From assembly GCA_023014365.1 (NCBI GenBank), contig JAEBUN010000003.1:2108001-2172000 (forward strand): a DNA stretch of 64,000 bases, written 5' to 3'. Below, piece by piece: positions 47,606-60,500 of the stretch; position 1 is the first letter of the stretch; the number at the start of each line of letters is the position of its first letter. The notes under the pieces were generated by a model. It was given only the letters and a program-made list of their open reading frames with translations, did not search any database and was not told the origin of the DNA. The translations under genes were made by a program, and so were the position numbers. The stretch comes from Lepiota brunneoincarnata (taxonomy: Eukaryota > Basidiomycota > Agaricomycetes > Agaricales > Agaricaceae).

Positions 47606-49263
47606 ACCCTATGCACGTTATCCGGGAACGGGAAAACACGTCACTCGAACACGCAACGCCATCCAACTTGGCCGCCCACTCCTTCCGTCCCACACTCAAT
47701 AGGGGAACAGCACCCTCAAATAGACCCCCCCAATGCTCCTTCTCACCACCCCCGAGCTCCTCACCGCCGACGTACAAGTCAACCGCATTTGGCTTCTCCG
47801 CACGCTTGACACCTTTCTTGAACGGCAAGCCGATCACTGGCGGATGGTGACGGAGCCACCAGGGGTCGGCCTTTCCTCCCCCCAGACGGGTGTAATGAAT
47901 ACGCGATTGTTGGTTGGGCGATTATCTGGGGGCAATGATACCATCGGAGACCTCGCGGGAAATAACGCGGGCAGTCGCAAGGTCGCAAGGTACGGATAGA
48001 GCGACAAAGTTCCCGGAGGACATGCGATCGGCGCCTATGTATAGTATTAATCAGTTCCTGATAGGCCGGTCCCATTGGATCCACGTACCGCGGGCACGAG
48101 CATAAGCTCTAGCGAGAGGGGTAAGTGGTTCTTGAGGTCATCGACACCGTAGACCCTCTCCTCTATCTCGTTGAGCTCAATACCCACTGCAGCACCGGCG
48201 GGAGAGACATGATTGGATAAGGCAGAAGCTGGGAGGCCGAGAACCTCTTGAAGTTCTTTAACCAAAGCATAGGAGCTAAGGGCATCGAGGAGGTTGATAT
48301 GTCCCGGAGCACCACAAAGTGCTAATGGACGAAATTAATATTCTGGAAAGCAATATACTCACGAAAGCAACTCCACCTTTGAACGGAAGCTTTCCTTCAT
48401 CAACAAAAGTCTGCGCGGGCGTCTGGTGCGGGTTTGCGCCGTACGCCAGTGTAATTCTCTGTACCGGAGCAACCAAATCTTCCTTGTCCAATTCCGTGGA
48501 GGCATATTGCTCCCTAAAATAGCGACTGATCGCAGCGTCGTATCTGGCAGTTTGTTCAAATGCTTTCAGTGCCAGTTTGTTTCCGACACCCTGTCCAATA
48601 TCGCCACTACCCTTCTTCCATTCCTCCAAGAACTCGGTGTAGTCGGCGGGGTCAGAAAGGATGGATACGTGAGAACGGTTCTTGGCGGCTGCACAGAGCA
48701 GCGTTACGCCTCCGATGTCGATCTCTTCGACTGCGTCTGCGAGGGTGGCAGTTGGGCTTGGTGTGGGTGAAAGGGTGGAGGTTACAGACGATGATGGAAG
48801 ACGTTTTAAGCTGAGCCATTGGCCTCGTCAGAGGGGTTGGAACGGGCTAAAATCCCTGTGTAGTGAAAAATACTTGAGTATATGCACTCTGAAAAAGTAT
48901 GCAAGGGCTCGTGCCTTCGTGAAACTGGGTGCAACGTCTAGACGCGCCCGCCTAACATCTCAGGTGCCTTTGTGATATTTTATTAGACACGTCTCTGCAG
49001 AAGGTCCGTGAGCCGATGCATGTGTTTGCTTCCAAGTTGCTAGCTCACCGGATGGGAATGCCCGCATTCTTGGCAGTGCCGCCAGAGCCCAATACGCGAA
49101 TGTCGGACTCTGATGGGCCTTTCACGAACTCGATGAGATTGGCTTTGTCATACACAGACAGCAGCAGTGCTGTACGTCCGGATGCCAAGTGTACAAGTAT
49201 ACGGTGTGATGAAAGGGTGAAATTAATTAGCCAGAAGCACTGCGTTGTGCGAATACCCAACAA
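47606..49263 (-). pseudogene. Decayed inverted copy of the AICAR transformylase gene
   Basis: Minus-strand counterpart of 16450-18430. Recognisable pieces are LLSVYDKANLIEF, GSGGTAKNAGIPI (a few residues shorter than the parent), the [20 protein letters not shown] exon, [13 protein letters not shown] with [12 protein letters not shown], and AIDLYV-like and [16 protein letters not shown] segments near the end. The catalytic Lys-His is changed (SNHV for SFKHV). About 230 bp around 17730-18110 of the parent is deleted, the end of the gene is lost at 47606, and frames break several times. The GC intron donor of the parent is conserved. Confidence 0.9.
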
Positions 49264-49471
49264 GAGTAAACACTAGCACCGCTTTTCCCTTCAGTTTAAA
49301 TTAGACATATCGACATCCCTCGAATGACATCACACTCATTCAGGCTTGGATCGCCTCATCTCTCAGCCTAGCCAACAACACGCAACGTGGCTCTGCAAGC
49401 TCAATGACTTGCAACCAGCTACCCGAATCCTTCCACCCTGAAGTTCTTTCCACGCCCAGACTTCACTCCCC

Positions 49472-50760
49472 GTGTTCAGGCAGTGGCAGATCCACCATTA
49501 TGTACATTCTCTGCCTGCTCTACATTTTTGTCAAAAATCCTTTAGTTACCGGAGTGATCTGATCATTTTCCCAGCACGTGATGCGGGAATCTCCAGCGGA
49601 CCTGAGACACTCTCTATTATCTTTTCCGCACCTCTAGACTATTGGGGATGTAGGCTCGAAGAAAAAGGCCTTCACCCCCACATGGCTTATGCCGGAGTCT
49701 CGCCATATTGGCTCCGAGTCGTATACTCGACCCCTTCACTTTGGACATCTGCCAAACTTGACCTCACTTCATCAGGGGCCAGGAAATAGAACACCCATGT
49801 TCTCTTACTCTACCTCCGGTCTTCAAGAGGCCTCCCTATCCATCTTACCTTCATATTCTCCTTTTCCAAAGACACGCCCAATCTCGGCGAGCTCGTCGAC
49901 CCTTCTATAGACGCGTTTCCCTGTGCGAATATGTCAAGGAGTCACACTCTCCACCTGAAATATCCGCCAGCTGCTTGGTTCTCCTATCTCCCAAAGCTAT
50001 CAATACCCGGCCCCGCATTCGTCGAGTTGAAAGGGTCCCAACCAACATAAGCAGAAATCCACTTGAACACCACCGAATTTTACCTCCGCCAACCCTCCGA
50101 GTCGTCCGACAATTCGACCACGAAATCATGACTGGGACACCCAATCATTTTGGAATATTTGCACACTCTGCTGGGATCGTTTTGCTGGTAGCTTCGAGCG
50201 GGGGAACAAATTTCTCCAAAATACATGCACGCCCGTACTCCATGCGCCGCGAATATTGGACACATATACGATCTCCAATCCAGATATTGCCAGTGAAACG
50301 ATCCTTTTCGAGCAGTTGCCGCAATGTCTGACAAAATGGGAGCTCCATGTTCTTAGTGACGATACTTTGACGTCTCGTTTGCCTCACCTCATCAATCCCA
50401 GCTCTCCCTTTGAGAGCCTAGTTCTACTAGATTGTGATGGAGACTTCCTGGATGACCTGTTCACCAAGCTCATGTCCAGTCACAGTGACGGAGAGCCAGC
50501 GTACCCAATGCCTAAATTGAAGGCTATGGAGATTAGGGGGTGGATGGGGTATGGATCGGATTATGAGAAGCATTTGAACGAACTCAAGCCTTCCCATTTT
50601 ACGCCAATAGTTTCAATGTTGGAACAACGATTAGTTAAACCGGGGGACAGCTTTTTCTTCAGTTGGAGTTGACTGGACGCCTCGAGCTCAGAGTAAACTT
50701 AGGAAGTTAGTTGAAAGGGGTGTGGGTTGGAGATAGTTGAGGATTCGGAGGTCGTTGATT
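49472..50760 (+). pseudogene. F-box-like protein gene, decayed
   Basis: Paralogue of the intact gene at 55718-57365. Shared blocks on the plus strand include HPHMAYAGVSPYWLRVVYS, TPSLWTSAKLDL, HTLHLKYPPAAWFSYLPKL, a block around LGHPIILEYLHTL and the tail MLEQRLVKPGDSFFF near 50620-50665. In-frame stops and shifts occur at 49788, near 50049 and after 50120, and the coiled-coil start is missing. Not functional. Confidence 0.85.
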
Positions 50761-51437
50761 GGCTGGGAGACCATAGCTGCCACCGTTGTAAGCATACTTT
50801 TTGATGTGATACTTTGGGTTGTTGTTCTTTCTTGAATTTTCCGTGATTGGAGCAGCCCATGCGCGAGGATCATATGGAACACGTTGGTTATGCCTTCGCT
50901 ATGCAAATTCTCGCCAGCGCATTGAAATGCTAAGAATCAAGACATGTATTATTCCCAAAAATTGCCCATGTCCAAGCTGCGACTGCACTAGCCGACTTTA
51001 TCACACATTGGCACTCGCATTCCAGGAAGGTTGGTTGAAATCTTTGGGGGAAAGCTGTCTACTCTGGGCGTGGTTACCCAGCGCCGTCAGTAACCGTTAC
51101 ACTAAAAGGGACATAACAGGACAAGTTAGAACCAGACTGTACATACATATGCGCATTAGAGGGGTTGTCGTAACCCAGTTTATATCTATGAGGTATTGGG
51201 AATGCTGATGGGGCCATTGCCATGCCAGAAGGATGCTTCAATTTGGAGGTGTTACCACCACACTTTCCAAATTCTTGGACACCGACTGCAAGAGAACATT
51301 TACAGTAGATAGTTTAGGGTGGGCGTTCTCTGGGACTGTAGTCTCTCTTTTAGTGATCAAACCAGACCACATCCCACAGCTGTCAACGCGGTCAACCCCT
51401 TGCATGCTGTAGATGAAATCCCGAAGGGTGTACTTCG
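50761..51437. other. Intergenic
   Basis: A 129-codon plus frame (50819-51208) has no family features. Nothing else seen. Confidence 0.4.
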
Positions 51438-52160
51438 GTGGCAACTTCATTGCAAGGGGTGACCCATCAGATAGTGCCCCTTCGAGAGTTTAGCAGCCTT
51501 CAGTGCCCAGTGGAGAAAGTTCCATCTGAGACCCTCTCTACTATCCCCAAATCAAATGTCCCACTACCCATCGCCTTTTCCCGATCTCGGGACTACTGGA
51601 AAAGCGGGCTCAGAGAAGAAACCCCCTACCCCCACATGGCTCATGCCGCAGTGGCGCAACTTCTACTCCGACATCTACCACACACCTTGTCTCCATGCCG
51701 GACGCTCTCTCGACTCCCCCCTGATCATTACTAACCATGAATCCAATGCTATTGCAACGATATCGAGGACTATATGCGCTTTCGAGTTCTCTCACCCAAC
51801 AACGGAGCTAGTACGTCAAATCCCGGGGCGCCAACTTGGTTCCCGATCTTCCACTACAGTAACATGCTGCATAATTAGCACCCGTCTGGGACCTCTACCC
51901 CAGTTTTTCTGTCCCCTCTGCTGGTAACCCTCTCTTTAATCCGGGGGAGGGATTTCCTTGACACTGGGGCGTTCGAGCTCATTGGAGATAGTTCCAATAT
52001 CGGAGCAACTGTTGATTGGACTGGGTAATGCATTTGACCTAGACTTTTCCCTTGGATCACGCTCAACCGGATTGGAGTTTGTGATTGACATGGGCAGTTG
52101 ATTCAGGGGGGATTTTCGGTTGGAGATAGTGGAGGATTTGGAAAGAGCTATCATTTACTA
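51438..52160 (+). pseudogene. F-box-like protein gene, heavily decayed fragment
   Basis: Short peptides resemble the 55718 gene: VPSETLSTIPKSN (F-box start), YPHMAHAAVAQ, and near the end a decayed copy of the C-terminal block around 51985-52140. The middle is largely deleted. It is the most degraded of the three related copies between 49 and 58 kb. Confidence 0.65.
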
Positions 52161-52728
52161 CTGGTGATAGGTTTTTTGGCTGACACCACAGCTTTGGACA
52201 AAACTGTCAACGGAGGTTGGCAAGGCACTTCCCAACAGCAACGAGGCACTACGAAATCCGTACTCCCAGATTGCTAGAAACCTGTCGATGACCATCAAGT
52301 TGGACCTCAGAATACTTGCAGTGTTGCGCGCGCCCAATCTCGAAGCTCGTGCTCAATCCGTTGCCGTCTCGGGATCCCATTTTCACCCGTAATGACAGCA
52401 AAATACACATGTTCTCACAGCATCGTATCGAAATTCATCAGAAATCTGCTTGCAAACTCATCTATTTCATATCCCCTCAGTACGAGCAGATTTTACCCAT
52501 CTCCCATATCTCGGGTGCCTCAAGGTATTTTCTGTACATTTCTGCCTTGCCATGCTTATATCACGATTTCATCATATAGAGAGTACTAGTTCGCTACCTT
52601 ATGTTTGAGAGAAACTGTTCCCTGAGCTATTGAAGAAAACAAACGAAACTTCGATTACCTTCCAAGTGGCTTTGATCAAATCTGCAGCACGCTCTGCGAT
52701 GGTATAGATCAGTCCTGTAGGGTGGGCA
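52161..52728. other. Intergenic
   Basis: No gene supported; short plus-strand frames at 52316-52589 look random. Confidence 0.4.
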
Positions 52729-54340
52729 CTAGGGACGAAAGGCTATGGAAGTAGATGTCAGGACTTGTCGATCCCAGGAGTAAATGGGCAGACTGACGAA
52801 TATAGATGCGTCAACGACGCGGAGGCCAACAACACCTTTCACGAGTAGATCACTATCTACTACACCCCAACGTGCATGCTTTGGTGACATTCGCGCTGTA
52901 GATGTCGGGTGCCAAATGGTAACCACCCCGTCTTTAGCGGCCGCGGCAATTTGTTCATCGGTCTTAGCTGCGCCCATTTTACCAAAAGGTGCGACTATAA
53001 AGGGCTTTGAAGGGAGATGCCGAGACGAAGTGGCGTACATCCTTCACAGCTTGTGTCATTGCGAAGACATCAAATGGAGAGGTGAGGAACGCCGGATCGA
53101 TCTTTGGGAATGTGAAGGGATCGGTCGAAGCAAGTGTGACCGAACCTCCTGTGATGCAGATGACTCTTTTTTGCTCCGAAGTCAGAGCAGATACAAATAC
53201 TACTTACTTGACACGGGAGCGACGATGGCTGTGTTGACCGTAATAAAGTTTCCTGTGGCCGGTTGTGGTGAGACCGTGGCTGCAAAACCATCCTAACATT
53301 TATGGCAATAAGCATGTGATGCAGCAGGGGGATGTTCACCCCCCCACTCACGGCGAAGATCATTTCGATGTGCCCGGTACGAAGACCTGCAAACAACATC
53401 ATCAACATCCCAAAATTGGTGAAATAGCCCGTAAAGCGGAAGATTTGCGTTACCAGCGGATGGATCCGGGAATTTTTGAAAATACTCGCGTCATTGGGAA
53501 GGCGAAGAAATCCAAGACTTGTTCCGGGTGCATTCGCGAATAGCCCTTGGCCTGTGGCATTCCATTCTGATAAATCAGCTACCAAAATGTTTGGATCGCG
53601 CAAAACGTTGTCCCAGGTCGTATTGGAGCTAACAGTAAAATAGTTTGACAGAATAGGATGGTCTTGAAGATTCTGTCCGACATCCGGGAGGTCCACGAAA
53701 TGCTCAATCCCCATTGATTTCAGTGTATTCTTGTTTCCTATTCCAGAGAGAAGGAGAACTTGAGGAGTACCTAAACTACCGGCCGATAGGATGACTTCTT
53801 TTCTGGCGGTCACAGTGGATTGTTTGGCTGTAGAGCATACCACTACATAAGTGCCTGATATCGACAAAACGAGGCAGGGACTCACATGTTGCACTCTGAG
53901 TGAATTCCACTTTGCGAAATGAAGAGCCTTTGGAGGTAGTTCCGGTGTGAATGAGGCGAGTGACCTGGGTTTGAATCAAGATGTCGAGGTTCTTACGAGC
54001 CAGGGCTGGCTTCAGATAGGCAGTCGCAGAGCTACTTTGTTTTCCAGATGAATTGATGGCAGACTGAGCCAGGCCTTAAATTAGTTCCCACATTCATCTG
54101 AGCCGAGGTCTATATACGAGAAAAAGGTCATGGATGCTTACTGAAGCCTAGAGAATTTCCGGATTGTAGGTCGAGATTGAAGGAAAATTGCCCCCCGAGG
54201 ATTTTACTGGCTTTTATGACCAACAAATCAAGCAGTAAGCTGAAGGATGGCAAGCTGACTTGCACAGGGCCGTTGCCATGAACTTTTGGATCCGCCTGAC
54301 TAATGGTGCTGTGGTGATCCGATGGTGGGACTAGTCTTTC
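52729..54340 (-). pseudogene. GMC oxidoreductase, N-terminus missing
   Basis: Minus-strand exons cover the middle and C-terminal parts of a glucose-methanol-choline flavoenzyme of the aryl-alcohol oxidase/choline dehydrogenase type. Seen are VHGNGPVQVSLPSF and SKILGGQFSFNLDLQSGNS near 54170-54290, [20 protein letters not shown] (the second GMC signature) and [13 protein letters not shown]. The C-terminal catalytic segment is WHPTSTARMSP ... DSDLLVKGVVGLRVVDASIF. The first 150-180 residues with the FAD-binding GxGxxG and first GMC signature are absent. A possible LTR begins about 60 bp further upstream. The substrate cannot be inferred. Confidence 0.8.
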
Positions 54341-54403
54341 GCTCTGTATAAACGAAGGGGCTCATCGGAGGGCTTAACCACTGTCCTAACCTGCCTTGGC
54401 TTA

Positions 54404-54772
54404 TGTGGTGACAGAATTAGACTACCTAACTTAGGATGGCTGTGGGGGTGTATGAATCAATATATTAATTGATCTGCCGGACCAGCTAGCATGCCGGGGT
54501 ACTTCTGGGACCCCATACAGGTAAGTAGGAAGGGGGGGGCTGGGCCTGGGGCATCCCTCCCACTTGGACCCCTCATGGCATGGTACCTGATGAGAGGCCG
54601 GCCCACTGTGTACTCTTTTACACTACGGCTTTTTTGTCTGTCTGTCTGTATGTAATTCCGTAGCCAGATCCTTACTTAAGCGTCAGGCCGGCCATCTCCG
54701 AGGATAGGGCAGCAAGCTGTGAAAGTGCGAGGTCTTGGAATCGAACCAAGATACCAATTAATGGATGTCACA
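54404..54772. mobile_element. Possible solo LTR (retrotransposon remnant)
   Basis: A 369-bp block starts TGTGGTGACA and ends TGTCACA, an inverted terminal pair of the Ty3-like LTR kind. It contains a TATA-less but repeat-like interior with GGCCGGCC and a CTGT microsatellite near 54635. It lies at the broken 5' end of the GMC gene. No 5-bp target duplication could be matched, so this is tentative. Confidence 0.35.
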
Positions 54773-55717
54773 AGTGTAGGTAGAGACCTTTGAGTTTTCC
54801 GCATCTTTCATCATCCCATCCCTTTCGCAAGCCTCCCTGCAGAGAGTCCCGGTCGACTGGATTGCCACTCCTGTCACAACAATTCATTCCGAGACATACT
54901 AGGACCCCTGGTAGTCCACGTATGGGCTGGATCCGGAATTGGGATAAGCGAGGGGATTGCCAGCCGTCAGGCCGGATCCCTAATTGAACACGCCACCGGA
55001 GCTCGGGGGGAGATATCTATTTGCAGTTTTTTCGAATTTTTAGAGGCCAGATCCGGTTTGGGCAAGGTTTTTTCTGGAGGGAATCCGGCCTCTATGGGGA
55101 TTGTCAGGGGTCCTGGCACACTGTTTAGGTCGCGGATGCCCTCCCGACATTTCTACGGGCGCCCATGATTTCCAAAAAACTACAGACTACATGAGTAGTC
55201 TTGGTTGCGACTGACCTGAAGGCTCCTCCCACAAGCACTGTAAATATGCATGGGCCTCGCAATAGGCCCTTCCAACAATCTGCATTTGCCATCCGTATTG
55301 GGTGTCACAGTCAACATATGTAGCCACCGCTAAGCAGGAACACAAGTTGTGGTAGTGTCTCGGTTGTGTCCCCCGTAGGGCTGTTCGACACACGCTTTAG
55401 CCACAAGGTGACATGTCTATCTAAATTAACACTAACTTACCCACACCTTTTCGGTTGACAACGCCCATATTCAATGGGGCGCCACTAAATTTTTGTACAC
55501 TGCGAGCATTGAGGGGAGCATGCCGTCGAAACAAGGGGTCTATTTAAGGTTTAGGCACCTCACTTCTCGCGGGCAGCTTGCCACAGGTCCAGTTGTACGA
55601 ATCATCACGTGGGTATTTTTGCCCTGTATTTAATGTTGAACAACATTTAACGCCCCAAACCTCACCCCGCGTGCGCAAATTTCTACGTACCAAAAACTGA
55701 TTCACCACTCCTCCTGC
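54773..55717. other. Intergenic, promoter side of F-box gene
   Basis: Two short frames (54790-54987 plus and 55187-55393 minus) lack family features. Nothing else recognised. Confidence 0.4.
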
Positions 55718-57365
55718 ATGGCGACCAAACCGAGCCCGAACCCGAAACCGTAGGCCTCCCATAACTATTATATGATTGATCACCAACACCGTTTCTCCTC
55801 CCCCCAGTCAGCCACATACCACAACCACCAACGTGGTCAACTCCCCATGCAGCATAGATGAGGTCGCACATAGTGGGAATGCACTTGACCTCTTAGATAG
55901 CTTCCAAAGAGCGGCGTTTCTTCGACGACTCAATGATCTCCGGTCTCCAACGGCAAAGCTCTTGCCTGAAATACTCTCCGTTATTTTTCAGCTGAATGCT
56001 CCGCCACCCGTCGATTTTTATGCGCCGAGGTTCTATAGCGAGTGGGGCGACTTTCAAGGGAAGGGCACTCACCCCCACATGGTTTACGCGGCAGTCTCAT
56101 CATACTGGCGTCAAGTAGTATATTCAACCCCTTCGCTTTGGACATCGGTGAAACTTGACTTCTTTTCACCAGAGGCTATAAAGCGAAATGCCCAGGCCCT
56201 CTCAGTCTACCTCAGAACCTCGAGCAATCATCCTATTCGCCTTTCTCTCCACTTTCCTTGCTCTGGCACCGATAGGTTCGAGGCTAAAAATAGAGACGAG
56301 CTTGTTACTCCGTCTGTTGATCCACTCATCCATGCCAATATGGCAAGGATCCGTACTCTCCACTTGGAAAGTCCGCCGGCTGCATGGTTCTCTTGCCTCC
56401 CAAAGTTATCAAAACTCGTTGACTTATCCGTCCAGTGGAACAGATCCGACTCACCAACAGCAGAGGAGATCTACTTCAATACGTGTCGTGCGCTGCGTCG
56501 CCTTTCCGTTCACGCTGTCGACTTTCCCAAAATACCCAAGACTCCTCAAAAACTTCCTTGGTCAATCACGGTTCTCGATTTACATTGTATCCCTATCGAC
56601 ACTTGCATAAAACTCCTCCTGCGCACTCCCAACATCACCGAGTGTTATCTCCGTGATCCTTGTTGCCCATACGCTGATTCGCATGACACGGAATCGTGGC
56701 TTGGACATCCGATTGTCCTGGAGTGTATGCACACTCTTTACTTGGATCGTGCTATTCTCGCATACAGATGGGGTACCCAGTTCCTCCAGAACGTGCATAT
56801 ACCCAGGCTACGTACACTCCAGATATCTAATGACACGAACATAGCACCGCGTAATCCCAGCGAAGAGGCCTTCTACGAGCGCATAGCCCCATCGCTAACC
56901 ACTGTGGAGATGATAGAAGCCAGCAATTTTTCTCGCATGTCCGGTGCCACCCCTGGTTCCATCCACCTGATCTGTCCCGACTCTTCAGCCACGAAATTGG
57001 TTCTAACGAAATGTGATAAGTACTCCCTGCTTAACCTGTTCGAGAGACTCGCGTCAAGGGGCCGAGGTGGAGGGTCGGCAAAGTTTATGCCAAAATTGAA
57101 AGTGATTTCGATACGGGAGTGTTTTGAGTGCGAGCCTGGTGACGATCGTGAGCTCGAACCTTGGTATATCGAGCCCGTGGTTCCAATGTTGGAGCAGCGA
57201 TTGGTTGGACCGGATGATACGTTTCGCCTCGAATTCACCTCACTTACGGTTGACTGGACGCCCGCTGTTCGGAATGGACTCAGAGCGTTGATGAAAAGGG
57301 GCGTCCGATTGGAGATAGTGGAAGACTCGGGGCCTGTCGACTGGTTGGACACCCCCGATCAATAG
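55718..57365 (+). CDS. F-box-like domain protein, intact
   Basis: Exon 1 is 55718-55749 (MATKPSPNPKP), exon 2 is 55808-57365; together 529 aa. The long open frame alone would need a TTG start. The GTAGGC donor at 55750 and acceptor CCCCCAG at 55807 restore an ATG. A helical stretch at residues about 25-55 (DLLDSFQRAAFLRRL) and the F-box-like block LLPEILSVIFQL ... VSSYWRQVVYSTPSLWTSVKL precede a leucine-rich C-terminus ending LMKRGVRLEIVEDSG. Presumed adaptor of an SCF ubiquitin ligase; target unknown. Two decayed relatives lie upstream, and it is the likely parent type of that series. Confidence 0.88.
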
Positions 57366-57596
57366 GCTGGCATGCCCTCACCATTTCTTCGGATTTTCGA
57401 GTTGTGATGAACTTAACAAGGGGCCCAGCAAAGTGGGACGATTTCCGCTGGTACCAAATTACGCTCAGCTGGTGGTGGAGATGCCCGGTGGGGGGGTGCT
57501 AGATCAACCCAACGTTCGAGATGATTTGCGCATGCTTTCCTGACATCTAAACATTATGCTAGTATGGACTACCTTTTCGAGAGAATATATCGAGAA

Positions 57597-60500
57597 TCAT
57601 GAATCATCGTCACTATGAAGCAGGCTGTGGTTAGGCGAGGGGGTGTCGTCGAGAAACCTGACTATAATGTCCCTTAGTATATAATGACCTTGAAGCACAA
57701 CTAACTGCAATTCATGCCTCCCTGGATCCAAGACTGAATCTGACTCGAAATCGCAGAATCGGAAACTATCGGGGCAGATTTTAGCGTTGGAGATCTCGCA
57801 GAGTTCATTGCTTCCCTCTTGAATGGATAGTGTGGTACGGTCATAGTCCTGACTACGGTGCAATAACGTGATTCGCAGGCGAGTTGGGGTTTGGATGAAG
57901 ATCATGAGGCATGCGATTGTATGGTGTCCGGATGCCACGGCTCCTTCAAACACGTGCGTTGGAGTGAGATAGAATGTTGATGAATTGGTGGTCTGTTGCG
58001 TCCACCACCGCTCGCGATTGTTCTGAATCAAGGGCAGAACGAGTTCATTTCCAGAAGTGTCGCTGAGATAAAGAAGGTGGTCGCTTTCTCCAATGTTACG
58101 CACCAGGTCCTTTTGTATATTTATCACTGAGCGAGCTGACGGGTTCTGGATGACTAGATAGATGGTGTCCTCCCCACAATACTTGACGTCGTAGACATTC
58201 GCAACACTCAGCCTTGCCACAAGCATCTCTTCCTCGCCAGACCCGATGAGTTCTCCAAAGTGTGCAAATTTCGAATAGACCGTGCTAGCAAGCGATGGAG
58301 TGCACTCTGGATAGTCGTATTCGTGATCTACTGTGCTTGGGTCCGCAATCCTGATCCGGTTTATCGTTTTTTCCATTTCGCCCTGTATATTGTGCAGGGA
58401 AGCACTCCGACTTTTCAATAGCTCTCGTATGTTTTCCGGGTCCAGCCCAAAATCCTGGACATCAGAGGAAGACCAAGTAACAGACTCGCTTGAACTCGAA
58501 GTTGCTTCGTCTTCTAATGGTATTGACCTGGAGACCGTGCCAGCCTCGATTGCCATTTCCCATGCTTCTTCGACCATTCTCCGAGACCTCTGCCACTCAC
58601 GTTCCGCGTGTTTATTACTTTCCCCGATCGCCGCTGTTTCTTTCGCGGCTTCCTCTATCCTCCTCTTCGCTTGTGTCCTTTCATGCTCTAATCGCTTCCT
58701 CCGTTTAGCAGAATACTCGAAGGAGAGCCAATCCCTCATCCATTCTTCCTCCCGGGCTCCGACGATCGTCTCGATGTACTGTTCCATCCGACAATGAAGA
58801 ATATTTTCCAGCTCGATTGACATATCCAAGAGCGTTAACTCATGGGTTCTCCATTCCGATGCCACCCATACACCCAATTCTGTAAGTTCCAACCGTTTAG
58901 CTTTATCCGCCCAATACCCCATTATTCCTGTATTTACGTGGAGGCAGTCGAGCAAGGCATCATCGCACATAGCCTGCATGCCGTTCACAAGCCAGCCACT
59001 CCAGTTTTCTATGAGGCGTGCCTTGAGATCATGTTCGTAGCCTCGTTGCAGGTACTGACAGTCCTGCTCTAATAGTGGTCTGAGAGGTGGACAATCGCTT
59101 CGGATCACTGCCCTGTTCAGAGGCGTGGACTCGAAATTCCACTTTATAGGAAGCGTGGCAGAAGGAAAATTAGGATGAGGCGCAGTTGAAGATGGAGTGG
59201 GTACAGCCGGTTTGTTGAAACGGGATGTCAAGGTCGGCTTGAAACCTCGGGTCGGGCGTTTGGGGAGTGGGCGAGGGTTGAGATTAGCCCGGTTCAGAGC
59301 ATGCAGCAGGGAGATATAGTGATCTGATAGCTCATTAAGGAGAATAGGATGGTTTACTTTCCAAGGATGGTTGTCACCAATCTCTGAAAGCAAGGTGGCT
59401 TGCATTTCCACGTTGTCTGTGTCGGGAGTGATGGAAGAATTGACACAAATGGTTTTCTCTTGCCTTCGGTATATGACAAATGCCGCGCGATTGTTCACGT
59501 CAAGCACTGTCATGAACAGACGCTTCTTTCTTTCAATGCGCCAACCTTCAGAGTCACCGGACAAAGTGAAATACAGTGTAATATTGCCGGGACCCTTGAA
59601 CCGCTCCAGTGGGCCGGTATAACGAGTGATAAACTCGAGAAATCGCTGTTCCGGAATCAGCGGGAGGACGCCATCGAGGATGTCAACATCCTTCTCCGTC
59701 GTGACCAAAGGCTCGTGCTGGGCTAACGTGAGACGCACAGTAATATTTGTTTTCTCGTCGAACTCAGGATTCCACGCCCACAGTAAGATCCGAATCACCG
59801 AAAGTGCGACTTCGACTCCCAACCAGATCACAGGTCCATGGGGAGTGCTGCTTGAGGCCAATGTGAACGATCCAATGTACCCAGCTATGGCTGCTGGAAT
59901 GGAGAAGAAGAGAACTATCCATGACGAGATCATGAAGATCCAATGGAAGAATGAGTCGGAAAAATGCCGTTTGCGTTCTTCCTGCAACCGGTCCAAAAGA
60001 TCACTATGATTGAGGTCATTGAATAAATCATCGTGAGGTTGTATAGAGATAGAAACATGCGGCGGGGCAGGGGGAGAACGCGGTGGGGATCTTTGAGCAT
60101 TCCTCAATGAGGTCTTCGCGGAGACCAGATAGTTCTCGAGGCTCGAAAGACATTCCTCAGCGATTGAATCATTGTCCCATCGAAAGTGCTCCTGGTTCTG
60201 AAGGCGCAATTCGGGCTTGTCAGTCCTTGCTTTGAGATTGCGCAGGAGCCGTTGATGTATTGACATGAAGATGATGCGACTTTTCATGATGGATATGATT
60301 CGAGATTGAATGAGGAACTGACAGCAAACTGCAGTTAGGCAGCTGCCTAGCATGCGCAGGAGGGGAAAAGTCCATGCAGAATCCCGTGCGCCTAAAATAA
60401 GATGGATGTAGGGGGTGGTGCTTGTGATACCTACAATGACGGTACAGAGCACGAGGCAGGCGTTGCATTCTGCAGATTTCCATTCGATCGTAAGGTTTTC

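Noticed and set aside
54720..54760. TTGGTTCGATTCC-like T-arm on the minus strand
   Set aside because: The T-stem pairs, but no matching acceptor or D arm exists; it lies inside the possible LTR.
55776..55807. TTG start for the F-box-like gene
   Set aside because: A GT-AG intron to an ATG exon at 55718 keeps the frame and gives a normal start.
59371..60009. Plus-strand frames of 83-127 codons
   Set aside because: Antisense shadows of the large membrane-protein gene.
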